NCBI RefSeq assembly: GCF_030272615.1
Contig: NC_081412.1
Coordinates: 689,632,083 to 689,696,082, forward strand
Origin: Cryptomeria japonica
Taxonomy: Eukaryota; Streptophyta; Pinopsida; Cupressales; Cupressaceae
Reading direction: 5' to 3'
Length of the DNA: 64,000 nt
Shown here: piece by piece, positions 20,440 through 32,169 of the stretch
How the letters are laid out: the number at the start of each line of letters is the position of its first letter
How positions within the stretch are numbered: position 1 is the stretch's first letter
Position numbers and translations under genes: made by a program
Notes under the pieces: generated by a model
Databases searched by the model: none
Told to the model about the DNA's origin: nothing
Seen by the model: the letters and a program-made list of their open reading frames with translations, nothing else

Positions 20440-21555
20440 TGTTAGGAACCAAAAGGACAACTAATGAGAGGGGGGGAGTGAATCAATTGTGAACCAGTTA
20501 TATATGAATTGTAGTCCAAATGTAAATTATTCTAACTTAAACTTAATGCCGATAAACCAAACTTAAGTGTCGGTAAAAAATATTAATAGTTATAGTAGTA
20601 CCAGTTTAACTTAATGCATAAAACAGAAAGAGAAACAACATCCACAACACATGACACAAAGATTTTGACGTGGAAACCTGGTAAGGGAAAAACCATGGTG
20701 GGAAACCTTACCCACTATTAGATGATACTACTGTAGATAGTATGTGTATACAAATGGGGTCTACACATGCAAAAAGGCCAATCACCTAGAGCTCACTACT
20801 CATTCACAAAATAGGAGTCACACTGACTACACAATTGGATGGTTAAATCGAATGATAATGTCCTGCACAAAATAACATCTACAATGCTGGATTCAGTACC
20901 GGTTTAAGCTCTGAACATTTTCATAACCTTTCCTTTAACCTTCAAATAATGTTTGTGTGATTCGCACAAGGATCTGCTTATATTCGCTCTTCAATATTTG
21001 CTCATACCATTTTTATATCCATGTACTTATCTGATCTTCAATAAGATCTTACATTTATTCAAAACCTAAGACCAAATGTATAGGTCAGCTCACTTAAATA
21101 TATTACAATTAAAATCAATTACAAATAAGTCTTGATGCAATACAACATGTTGGCTCAATACATTTACCATATTATCTAATCAATAAACAATCTCCATAAT
21201 GTGTTGTGCTGATCTAGAATATGAAACAAGTACCGGTCCATAACCTAGACCTATCTGTCGGTAAAGGCAAATCTGTCAACCCGATTAGACCAATAACCAA
21301 ATCCAAGCTTCCAATAAATGTCTTCAACATAACCAAATGATAACAAGTCACCATTGTTGCCGGTGAACAATATAATCTGTCGGTGAAGCATATACTGGTG
21401 ACTGTGCATAAGCTACTAACCATAATATGTCGGTTCAACAATAAACCAATATGACCATAGTGCCAAATCAACAATGTAGATCTCCAAGAATACAAGTGTT
21501 GACATCAATGAAAAAACCAATGCAACACATGACAAAGTCATCCATAATACCAACA
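20440..21555 (-). repeat. Solo Copia LTR I
   Basis: 1116 bp, plus strand TGTTAGGAACC...AATACCAACA, flanked by a perfect aagcc duplication (20435-20439, 21556-21560) and interrupting the integrase of A. Features of the other Copia LTRs are present: the gagagggggggagtgaat G-tract near the end and the shared core (20664-20715). A solo LTR with matching duplications is the expected product of LTR-LTR recombination that deleted the internal region. Confidence 0.9.
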
Positions 21556-21560
21556 AAGCC

Positions 21561-21953
21561 TCTCCTTTATGAGATAAGAAAACACCATATCCCCAACCTT
21601 GTATTGGACATATTTCTTCCTCAAATATGCACTCTCCTTATACTTTCCCACACTCTTCTTTAAAGTTTCTCTGGCCTACTCATGGATATCTTTCATGGTT
21701 ACAATGAAATCTTTAACTTGTGCACTTATTTTGTTCAATCCACTTATGTCTCTTAGCTCATAGACTCCCCTTGGATGCATCCATAAACAACCCCAAATGG
21801 ACTTTTACCAATACTATGATTGACTGAGTCATTATAGGCATATTTAGCCCATGACAAGATCAAATTCCAAGCTTCCTTATTTTCCTTTGTCAAACATCTC
21901 AACAAATTTTCCAAAGATCTGTTCACAACCTCAGTTTGCCCATCTATTTGAGG
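21561..21953 (-). pseudogene. Gypsy A integrase, distal core
   Basis: The minus-strand frame reads PQIDGQTEVVNRSLENLLRC then AYNDSVNHSIGKSPF, the end of the integrase core including the conserved glutamate. The first half lies at 30198-30340 on the other side of D; the break falls inside the HP-PQIDGQ motif, with tgagg duplicated. Confidence 0.8.
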
Positions 21954-22320
21954 TGTTGGAATGCACTGATACCTACAGTAAGTTGAAGGGGGGGCAAATT
22001 AGTTTACTAAAAATAACACCAATCAATTCAATTATAATCCTTAAATCAGAGCACAACCCAATGAAGAATATAACATGAAAGCACAACACACATAGCACCA
22101 ATATTTGACGTGGAAAACCCAAAAAGGGAAAAACCACGGTGGGAAACCATACCCACAATCAGATGAATACTCTATAGTAGTATTATGAATAATCACAATG
22201 GGGTCTGCACATGTAGAAAGGCCAACATCCTAGAGCACACTGCTCATCACAAAGGGAAGTCTCACTGACTTACAAAATCATCACACTACAATTCAGAAAA
22301 CAATGAACTATGAAAGTAGC

Positions 22321-23523
22321 TGTAGCATCCTAAAATTGCAACACTTGCAATTTCGACTGCATTTTGGTCTTCACGATGGTGACGCAACACTAAACCTGAA
22401 TGGAGACCCTGAAACTTGTCCACGACATCAAAAACTGCATTTTTCCAGCACCCTGCCTGATCCCTCCTTGCACCCTGCTGTCTCGGGAGGTGGGACCAGA
22501 GCGCCCAGCACCCTGGTCCCTGGCCCTATTTTGGGCCCGGTCTCCTATGGGACTTCGGGTCTTTTTGTTTCCAAAATGGAAAATAACATTTCCTGGTCGG
22601 CCTAAGGTCGAGAAAAATCAGTCTATCAACCCTAATTGACAAGTATATAAACTACATTTTCCTCTCTCATTTAGAGAAAATAGGAAAAAGGTGGAAACGA
22701 TATTCAAACATTCAAGCATTCAAGCATTCAAGCATTCAAGCATTCCTTCAAGCAATTGATCATTCTAAGTCTCCATTCAAGGCTAAGTGTTGCATTCAAG
22801 ACAAGGATTCAACCATTGAAGAGGAGATCACATACTACAACATACAACATACAACATACAACAACATCTATACCTTCGCATATAAGGATACAAACATCCT
22901 TACAACAAGGTATTAGTACTTGTTTTACATTACATTTACAGCATTTCTCATTTCTTGGTTAATTCCAAAACCGGGGTTTGACCTAAGGGCAAACCCCTAA
23001 TCCCTAACCCCCCAATCGTCTTCACTTTTCTGTGTGTAGGTTGCAGGTACGTGGCTGAAATTGAAGATCTGGAATCCTTGTGCAGAGACGAAAATATCCC
23101 CCTTCATTTCACGGATTTTTCGGAGGACCGTGTGCACGCCGGGCACCATTGTCCCGTCAACTTTTGCTCAAATTTGCAGGACAGCGCCGTCTCGACATTT
23201 TACTGCTAATTCCAGGTCCGCAGCTTCATCCTATATCCCTATCTCAGTTTATAAGCGAATCTTTCTCACTTTCTATGTATTCCTAGCTTGATCATTCTAT
23301 CCACAATCTTTACAAAAGAGGGTAGCCTTGCTGTCTTAACCCTTGAAACTCATCTAGAATCCAATCTTGCCTTGTGTGGGATTGGATCTTGTGGGTTTCA
23401 ACCTCTCTTTTGAATGTAAAGTCTCCCCTAAGTGAAAACCGTCAACCCTAGTGACCTCCCTTCTCTCTCCTTGGAGTTGGAAGAGGGGAGAGCAACTAGG
23501 GTTCGCGATTTTTCTGCTTTACA
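22321..23523 (+). repeat. Solo LTR K of the E family
   Basis: 1203 bp, TGTAGCATCC...GCTTTACA, flanked by a perfect gtagc duplication (22316-22320, 23524-23528). It is the reverse complement orientation of the E LTRs and clearly homologous along its length, including the GC-rich tract, the ttcaagcattcaagcattc repeats, the hairpin module and the TATA box. It shows that the E family transposed at least twice here. The internal region has been lost by recombination. Confidence 0.9.
22643..22652 (+). promoter_or_regulatory. TATA-like box in solo LTR K
   Basis: gtatataaac at the position matching the E LTR TATA boxes. Confidence 0.4.
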
Positions 23524-24715
23524 GTAGCATCTACCAATGCCTGATACAGTTTTGGTTAAGAACTGATGTCTTCTCTACAATACAAAATCTTTCCAACCTT
23601 CACCTAAATGATATGACTTTATTCACACTTGATTCTTCCCTGATAATGCAGACTTAACCATCCATCGATATCGCATCTATATCTATATTTGAATTACATG
23701 AACAAGTCACCTATAAATATAGATCATCAACCTTATTGACAAGGTCGACTAAACCCTAAACCCATAAACCCATAATTACAAAATTACATCATATGATACA
23801 ACCAGACCAATAGTATGATTTACATTACATAGCATGGACCTAAATCAAGTAACCAAACAATTATATCCGCTGGAGATTCTGCTAGACCAAAATCCAACAC
23901 GCTTCACTTGCCAGTAGAAACCCTCAGTGAAAGGCTAACCAGATCCAAATAGGACCACCATAATATCACATCATCTAAAGCAAAGTTTCCAAATTCTCAA
24001 GATATGATCAAGAAGCACCGACAACATGAAAAAAACCATTTCCATAAGCCAAACCCAAGCTTCACTGACCAAGTCACCAAATAATGCATACTGATAAAGC
24101 TAACTAGGAACGCTAGAAGCCAGTAAAGGCAAAAGCTAGCAGGTAAAGCCAAGAACAAGCCGATAAATGGAAATACCAAAAGCAATAACCAAACCATGAA
24201 GCCACTAGAATATAGCAAGCATATAACCAACAAAATAAGCATCCAAAACTGATTCCAGAGGTATGATCATACCGGATCAGAATCACAACCAAAACCAAAA
24301 TGATCACCAAGACTAACTGCAATAGTCTCCAACTAGGATAAATTGTTGACATCAATGACAACACTTAACCAAATCCAACATATTTCCAACAATCTTCCCC
24401 TTTTGTATTGATGATAAAACTGAATGTGAAAAACATCCAAGTGCCAAGGAATGCCAACAAACTCCAAAACTAAAAGATCTAGCAGTTTTCACATGAATAC
24501 CTTCTCCCCCTTTGACATCAATGACAAAGGACATATATTAAACCAAGAATATTGAACCAAACAATTGACTACTCCCCCTGAGTAGTATCACCTTCTTCAT
24601 CAACCCAAATCAGAAAAGTATGTGTGATAAGCTCACTGGATTGATGCATCTCTGCATCACTAAGTCTCTTCGGGAGGGTTGGTAACCCCCAACTGATCTC
24701 TGCATCTCTACATCA

Positions 24716-27700
24716 CTAAGTCTCTTCCGAAGGGTTGGTAACCCCCAATTGATCTTTGAGATATTCAAAAGTGTCTTTAGGAAATGACTTCATTAGAATA
24801 TCTGCAATATGTTCCTTAGTAGGCACATAAACCAATCTGACTTCCTTTGCTTCAACCTTTTCCTTCAAGAAATTATACCTTATAAAAATGTGTTTTGATT
24901 TGGAATGAAATACCAGATTCTTTGACATATCAATAGCAACAATATTATCACAATTAATAACAATAGGCTCATCATAACTTACCCTTATATCCTTTAACAT
25001 CTGTTTCATCCATAAAATCTGAGTACAATTGGTAGCAGCTGCAACATATTCTACTTCAGCTATAGATAATGAAGTGCATGATTGTTTCTTAATAAGCCAT
25101 GAAACCAACTTCTTCCCAAGAAAGAATGCACCGCCGATAGTTATCTTTCAGTCATCCAAATCTCCTACCCAATCAGAATCCATATATGCACATAATGTGA
25201 AGTCATAATTTTTTGGATATCATAACCCAAAGTCTGTTGTACCTGCCAAATATCTAAATATCCTCTTGACAGCAATATCATGAGTTTATCTAGGATCTAA
25301 CTGAAATATAGAAGCAATACAAACAACATTCATTATATTAGGTCTAGTCTGAGTTAGGTACAATAAACTACCAATCATTGATTTGAATCTGCTTGGGTTC
25401 ACCTTAGGTGATTCATCATCCTTTGACAATTTGCAATCGGTTATCATAGGAGTACCTACAGGTTTAGAATTCTCAAGTCCAAATTTGTTAAGTAACTCCT
25501 TCACACACTTAGTTTAACAAATGAAAATACCTTTACCAGTTTGAGTAATTTGCAAACCTAAGAAAAAATTCATCTCACCAATCATAGATATTTCAAATTC
25601 ATTCTTCATATCATTAGCAAATTTCATGGATAGACCTTCTTCTCCTCCAAAAATGATATCATCCACAAAGACTTCAATAATCAATATGCCATCATGTTCA
25701 ATTTTGTAATATAAGTTACTATGAACATTACCTTTAATGAAACCAAGCTTTGAAAGATACTTATCCAATCTAGCATACCATGCTCCAAGGGCCTGTTTTA
25801 GTTCATATAAAGCTTTCTTCAATTTGCAAACCATGTCCTTGTCTTTTGGTAGATAAAATCCTTCAGGTTGTTTAATGTAAACTTCCCCTTCAAGATATCC
25901 ATTCAAAAAAGCACATTTGACATCCATCTGATATACTTTGTAGTTCTTGTGTGCAACATAAGCAAGAAAATGTCTTATCGCTTCAATTCTAGCAACCAGG
26001 GCATAAGTTTCCCCATAATCAATTCCTTCTTCCTGTGATAAACTTTGCAAACCAATCTAGCCTTGTTCCTCACCACTTGACCTTCCTCATTCAATTTATT
26101 TCTGAAAACCCACTTAGTTCCAATAATGTTCTTGTCTTTAGGTCTAGGTACAAGTTCCCATGTCTTATTCTTTTCAATCTGATCTAAATCCTCTTTCATT
26201 GCTTTTAATCAATTTTCATCCTTACTTTCTTCAATGAAATATTTCGGTTCAATTTGAGAAATTAAACATACCTCTTCACCAACTAACCTTCTCCTAATCA
26301 TCACACCTTTCCTTTTATCTCCAATAATATGATCTTCAGAATGATTTAGCTTTACATACCTAGGAGTCTTTGAATTTTCTTGGTTTGCTGACTCATTCTA
26401 TTGTTCCTCTGTCATTGTTGAATTTTATGATGCTACCAGTGTCATAGGTTCACTGTTCTAAACTGATTCTTGCATTACCGGTTCAAGTCTAATAAAATCA
26501 TCTTCCGACCCATAATCATATGCTCTAATCTGATTACTGCCATGCTCATCCACCTTGACATTTATGCTTTTCAATATCCTATTCAATCTTTTGTTATAAC
26601 ATTTATATTCTTTTCTCTTAGTAGAATAACCCAAAAATACTCCTTCATCACTTCTAGGATCAAACTTTCCTAATGCATCATCTCTTCTAATGTAACATTT
26701 GCTTCCAAAAAATTTGAAATATCTGACAGTAAGAGTATGACCAAACCATAATTCATAAGGAGTCTTACCAGTATCACCTTTAATGTGTACTCTATTGAAA
26801 ATGTATACAACGGTATTGATAATCTCTCTCCAATAGATATCAGGTAATTTAGCTTCAGTCATCATAGTCCTTGTAGCATCCAAAATTGTTCTATTCTTCC
26901 TTTCCACCAATCCATTCTACTGTGGGGTTCTAGGTGTAGAAAGTTATCTCTAAATACCATTCCTTTCACAAAAGTTGTTGAACTCACCAGATGTAAACTC
27001 ACAACCATGATCTGATCTTAAGAACTTTATCTTCAGTCCTGTCTCTGTCTCAACCATAGCTACCCACATCATTCTAGAATAGTCATCAATAAGTAATAGA
27101 AAATATCTATCACCTTGAAAGCTTTTAGTCCTTGCCGGTCCACACAAATAAGTATGAATAAGATCAAGAATTTCATTACATTTATCATGTACACTTTTGA
27201 AAGAAATTCTAACTTGCTTACCCATTTGACATTCTCTACATACCGGATTATGAGGTTTAACAATCTTAGGCAAATATTTGACAACCGGTATTGAACTGAT
27301 CTTTACTATGCAATCAAAATTAACATGACATGTCCTCTTATGACATAATCAACTCTCATCAATATGAGAAATCAAGCAAGCCTTCTCATCGGATTTCAAA
27401 TGAAACATATTTTCATTAGTCTGAGTTCTGGAAGCAATCTCTAATCCATATTTATTAATGATCTTGCATTTTCCATCCTTGAATTGAAAATGAAATCCTC
27501 TATCCACCATCTAACCTACACTTAAAATATTATTCTTTAATCCTTCAACATAATAAACATTATCAGTATTAGTCTTACCATCTAGTGATATTGTTCCTTT
27601 GCCTTTGATCCTACATGCCTTGTTGTCTCCAAATCCAACCAATCCACTATCAAATTCTTGCAGTGATAAGAACTTTCTTTTGTCACCAGTCATGTGATGT

Positions 27701-28905
27701 GAGCAACCACTGTCTATAACCCATTCATCATTTTCTTCAATTTTAGCAGCCAAGGCCTTTTCCTCAGTATGTGTTTGTTCAGTGATAGATTCCAGAGAAT
27801 CATCCTTGATAGCAATAAAGACCCAATCTTTTCTAGATGAAGCACCATTACCAGATCCACTCATAGGTTCATCATCATCATCGTCATCATCAGAAATACC
27901 ATCATCATCACTAGCATAATAACATGATTTATCTTTATTCCTTCTGAATCTAGTTTTGCTCTAATATTCAGGATTATGCTCATAATTCCTTATAAATCTT
28001 TCATGATTCCTAGCAGCTCTCTCTCAGAACATCTAGATGAAAAATGACCAATCTTATTGCATGAAAAACATTTAAAAGGGACTTTTCCTTCATTCTTAGT
28101 TCCAACTGGCCCTTTAGGAATTCTTCTAGCAATCAGGGCTTCCAAATCTTCAAGCTCTCTTTCTTCTTTCTCAATTTCCTCCATATCCTTAGCATACATC
28201 TCTTTTCAATCTATCTTTTGTTTACTGGATGCAGATTCTCTAAATCTAGTCTTAGTTTCAGCAGCACTCTAATCTCCAAGTACTTCAAGTTCAAAAACAT
28301 TCAATTTCCCAAGTAGTGTATCTCTAGTTACAGGGGTACTTGACATTGTCCAGAGTTCATTGATAGTAGTAGCCTTCATCTTGTAAGACAGAGGTAGAAC
28401 TCTTAGAACTTTTGATACTATCTCATCCTCACTAACAGATCCACCACAACATTTGATACCCATGACAATCTCATTGACTCTATCCATAAAATAACTTATC
28501 TTCTCATCTTCTTCCATCTTCAAAGTTTCATATCTTACCTAGAAGCCTTCAAGTTTTTCAATCTTCATAGCTTGGTCACCTTCATAAAGAGTTTCAAGCT
28601 CTGTCCTGATCAAATTAGCATTCTCCAACTCTCTGACATTCAATAGCTTCTCACCAGATAGGGCGCTCAATAATGCTTATTTTTCTCTTACATCATTTTT
28701 AGCTCTCGTCTGTTCATCAATAGGTGCCAGTGTACCAGAATTAGGATCATGAGGTATATACCCTTTCTCCACTATCTCCCAAACTTCACCTCCAAGACAT
28801 CTGAGATGAATCTTCATTCGTTCCTTCCATATCTTGTAATTTTTACATCAAATTTGGGACTCTCCTTCTAGTAAGGATTGAATGTAGAACTAGATGCAGT
28901 TGCCA
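24716..28905 (-). pseudogene. gag-pol: Gag-Pol of Copia D (broken)
   Basis: Gag starts with ATG at 28905. It continues with KMEEDEKISYFMDRVNEIV (about 28465-28525) and a CCHC knuckle CFSCNKIGHFSSRC (about 28030-28075). Protease follows with WVIDSGCSHHMTG (about 27690-27730), then integrase with DDYSRMMWV (about 27060-27090), RT with [10 protein letters not shown] (about 25650-25680), and RNase H ending in a FTK-type IADIL motif near 24780. Gag, protease-integrase and RT-RNase H lie in three different frames, and stops interrupt each. An in-frame loss of about 17 codons in the integrase, just after DDYSRMMWV, removes the stretch leading to the second catalytic region. This copy cannot encode working proteins. 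Confidence 0.85.
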
Positions 28906-28946
28906 TCAGATCTCCTCAAGTGGTTAAGCTTCTGCAGAGAGGACCT

Positions 28947-28959
28947 CGCCATGATACCA
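28947..28959 (-). other. Primer-binding site of Copia D
   Basis: The minus strand reads TGGTATCATGGCG two bases after the LTR. The first eight bases match the initiator-Met type; ATGGCG instead of AGAGC suggests a variant or another Met-tRNA. Confidence 0.65.
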
Positions 28960-28961
28960 AT

Positions 28962-30192
28962 TGTTGGAATGCACTGATACCGACAATAAACTGAGAGGGG
29001 CGGGAATCAGTTTACTAACAATAACAACAATCAATTCAATTATAAACATTAAACCAAGGCACAACCTAATGAAGAATATAGAATGAAATCACAACACACA
29101 TAACACCAATATTTGATGTGGAAAACTCGGAAAGGGAAAAACCATGGTAGGAAACCCTACCCACAATCAGATGAATACTCTACAGTGGTATTATGAATAA
29201 TTACAATGGGGTTTGCACATGTAGAAAGACCAATAGCCTAGAGTGCACTGCTCATCACACAGGAAAGTCTTACTGACTTACAAAATCATTGGACTACAAT
29301 CTAGAAAACAATGAACTATGAAAGAAGAATCTACCAATGCTTGATACAACTCTGGTTAAGTACTGATGTCTTCTCTGCAATACAAAAACTTTCCAACCTT
29401 CACCCGAAAGATATGACTTTATTCACACTTGATTCTTCTCTGATAATGTAGACTTAACCATCCATCAATATCGCATCTATATCTATATCTGAATTACATG
29501 AACAAGCTACCTATAAATACAAATCATCAACCTTATTGAGAAGGTCGGCTAAACCCTTAACCCATAAATGCATAATTAAAAAATTACATCATATGATACC
29601 ACCAGACTAATATTATGATTTACATTACATAGCATGGACCTAAATCAAGTAACCAAACAATTATATCTATCGGGGATTCTGCTAAGACCAAAATCCAACA
29701 CGTTTCACTTGTCAGTAGAAATCCTCAGTGAAAGTCTAACTGGATTCAAATAGGACCACTATAATAGCACACCATCCAAAGAAAATTTGCCAAATGCTCC
29801 AGATATGATCATGAAGCACCAATAGAATGAAAGCAACTGATTCCATAAGCCAGATCCAAAATCCACTGACCAAGTCACCAAATAATGCATATCGGTAAAG
29901 CTAATCGGGAATACTAGAAGCCGGTAAAGGAAAAAGCTATCCGATAAAGCCAAGAATAAGTCGGTAATTGGAAATACCAAAAGAGATAACCAAACAATGA
30001 AGCCAACAAAATATAGCAAGCATATAACCAACATAATAAGCATCCAAAACTAATTCCAGAGATCTGATCATACCGGATCAGAGTCACAGCCAAAACCAAA
30101 ATGATCACCAAGACTAACCGAGATAGTCTCCAACTGGGATACAGTGTTAACATCAATGACAATACTTAACCAAATCCAACATATTGCCAACA
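28962..30192 (-). repeat. 5' LTR of Copia D
   Basis: 1231 bp, an uninterrupted partner of the 3' LTR. The shared core is at about 29112-29165. Comparison at 29325-29335 shows exactly where K landed in the other copy. Confidence 0.9.
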
Positions 30193-30197
30193 TGAGG

Positions 30198-31469
30198 ATG
30201 GTAGGTAGAACTGAAGACTAAATTAGTTGCTAGCTTCCTACACAGGGTTCCCCAAAAATGACCAATGAACTTGGAATCTCTGTCTAATATTATAGACAAT
30301 GACAAATAGTGAATTCTCACTCTCTCTCTAAAGAAAAAATGTTCTAAAGTTTTATCACAACCAAAATGTCCTCCTAAAGTACTACAATATTTTTCCTTCA
30401 CCAAGTTCTCCCTCATTGAGCATTTAGGCACACACAACTTCGCTTCCTTGAAGAGTAACCCATCTTGTATCACAAAATCCTCATAGTCCTTATGAAATGA
30501 ACCTTGAAATTGCTGGCATACATGAAAAGGATCACTGAAATCTGCATCAGTAGCATACATACCTCTAAAATTGTCTATTCTCACACTTTGGAACTGCATT
30601 TCTTGTACTAGTCCCGCTCTCCTACTCAATGCATCAACTACTTTGTTGGCTTGTCCTTTCTTATGTTTGATGGTGAATGTATAAGCCTAAAGATATTCTA
30701 ACCATTTCATGTGTCGATGACTTAATTTCTCTTGGTTGTTAAGAAAACTCAAAGCATGATTATCAGTGAATACTAAAAACTCTTTAGGTAGAAGGTAATG
30801 TCTCCATTTTTTAATTGCTTGGACCATGGCATAAAGCTCCCAATCATATGATGCTCTTTTTAGCTTCATTTAATTTTTCACTAAAGAATGCAATTGGTTT
30901 TCCTTCCTGACTTAATACTACCCCTATTGCAAACCCACTAGCATCACACTCAATAGTAAATACTTTACCAAAATTAGGAAGAGTAAGGATTGGTTGTTGT
31001 GATACATTTTTCTTCAAGAATTCAAAACTCTGATTTGCTTCCTTTATCCATTGAAACCTGATCTTTTTCTCCCCCTTAATGGTGTCAATCATAGGTGCAA
31101 CAATATGACTGAAATTTCTGATAAATTTGCGGTAAAAACTTGCCAAACCATGGAGACCCCTAACATCTCCAACTGTCTTAGGTGTAGGCCAAATGATTAT
31201 TGCTTCCACTTTGGTGGGATCCATTTTCAAAGTTCCTTGGGAGATCACAAATCCTAAATAGACAAGTTCCTCCATCCACACACACTTCTTGAGGTTGATC
31301 ATTAGTCTTTCCTCATTCAATCTCCTTAACACCCTATCCAAGTGTTCCAAGTGTTCTTATTTTGTCTTTTTGTAGACTAAGATGTCATCCTAGTATACCA
31401 ATACAAACTTATTGATAAAAACCCTTAAGATCTCATTCATGAGTCTCATGAATGTACTAGGGGCATTAG
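30198..31469 (-). pseudogene. Gypsy A: end of RT, RNase H and start of integrase
   Basis: From high to low coordinates: RT from a TNAP start with a FVLVY-stop-DDILVY motif (stop at 31390-31392 in the catalytic loop), RNase H (TIECDASGFAIGVVLSQEG at about 30905-30960), then integrase zinc-binding HFGCDKTLEHFF. There the frame jumps straight into VRIHYLSLSIILDRDSKF. Compared with element G, about 100 codons are missing between these two motifs, including the first catalytic aspartate region. The piece ends at STYHPH, where D is inserted. Confidence 0.85.
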
Positions 31470-32136
31470 TGATCCGAATTATGGCTTCAGAGTACAATAC
31501 CTGGTGTGAACCTACGGTATTGTCAATTTTGTTTATAAGCACACAATTAATTCAAAATTGTAGAAAGCCAAAAAGTGATTCATTCCATCCCAAAAATCAA
31601 ATTTATACAAAATTTGAACTTCTTGGAGTCACAACAGACCTTTGGAATGCATGACTATTCGACTACCAAATCCTAAAAAACCAAACTAGACACAGAGATC
31701 AGGATAGCGATCCCAAAATAACAAACCACTACTGGACACTGAGATTAGAATAAAAATCCTGACCCATGGTCCTAAACACACATCAAAGTAGCTAACACAA
31801 GCGGTGTGACCACTTTATGAAAACCCGATAGAGAAAGCTATCCTGATGATAGACTTGACACTTTGGACATCTATTGGTAAAGCCATCAAAAGTTGGCTAA
31901 ACAACATTTTCCAAACCTAATAGAGAAAGATATCCCAATGATATGCTTGACACTTTTTTCAATGAAGACACCTTATCAAGATAGCTATCCTGATGATAAC
32001 ATTGATAATTGAGACACCTTATCGATATAGCTATCTTGATGACAAGATTGACAACAGAGATACCTTATCAGTATAGCTATCTCGATGACAACAAAATGAC
32101 TCCAAATTTGATATTTTTGAAATGATTTATTGATCA
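31470..32136 (-). repeat. 3' LTR of Gypsy B
   Basis: 667 bp, a clear but diverged match to 47969-48631. The half from about 31825 to 32095 consists of degenerate ~50-bp units, each with a gatagctatc-type palindrome followed by tgatga.aa and gacacctta. Confidence 0.9.
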
Positions 32137-32160
32137 TTCCTCCCCCCTTGAAAAGGAATG
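32137..32160 (-). other. Polypurine tract of Gypsy B
   Basis: On the minus strand a CCTTTTCAAGGGGGGAGGAA run directly precedes the LTR TG, marking the 3' end of the internal region. Confidence 0.75.
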
Positions 32161-32169
32161 GGCCACATT

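Larger units (their letters stand above)
21954..24391 (-). repeat. 3' LTR of Copia D, interrupted by solo LTR K
   Basis: Without K and its duplicated gtagc it would be 1230 bp, matching the 1231-bp 5' LTR. It carries the shared Copia LTR core at 22105-22156. On the minus strand it follows the polypurine tract CAAAAGGGGAAGAT (24392-24405). Confidence 0.9.
21954..30192 (-). mobile_element. Copia D: full-length, degraded
   Basis: The LTRs 21954-24391 (enlarged by solo LTR K) and 28962-30192 share TGTTGGAATGC at the low end and GCCAACA/TCCAACA at the high end. A perfect tgagg duplication (21949-21953, 30193-30197) flanks them. The internal order on the minus strand is gag, protease, integrase, reverse transcriptase, RNase H, the Copia order. 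There are two frameshifts and many stops. D sits inside the integrase of Gypsy A. Confidence 0.9.

Noticed and set aside
24113-24364. Hydrophobic minus-strand frames in the Copia D LTRs (also 29759-30162) as membrane proteins
   Set aside because: They overlap in different frames inside LTR sequence and are present because both LTRs share the sequence.
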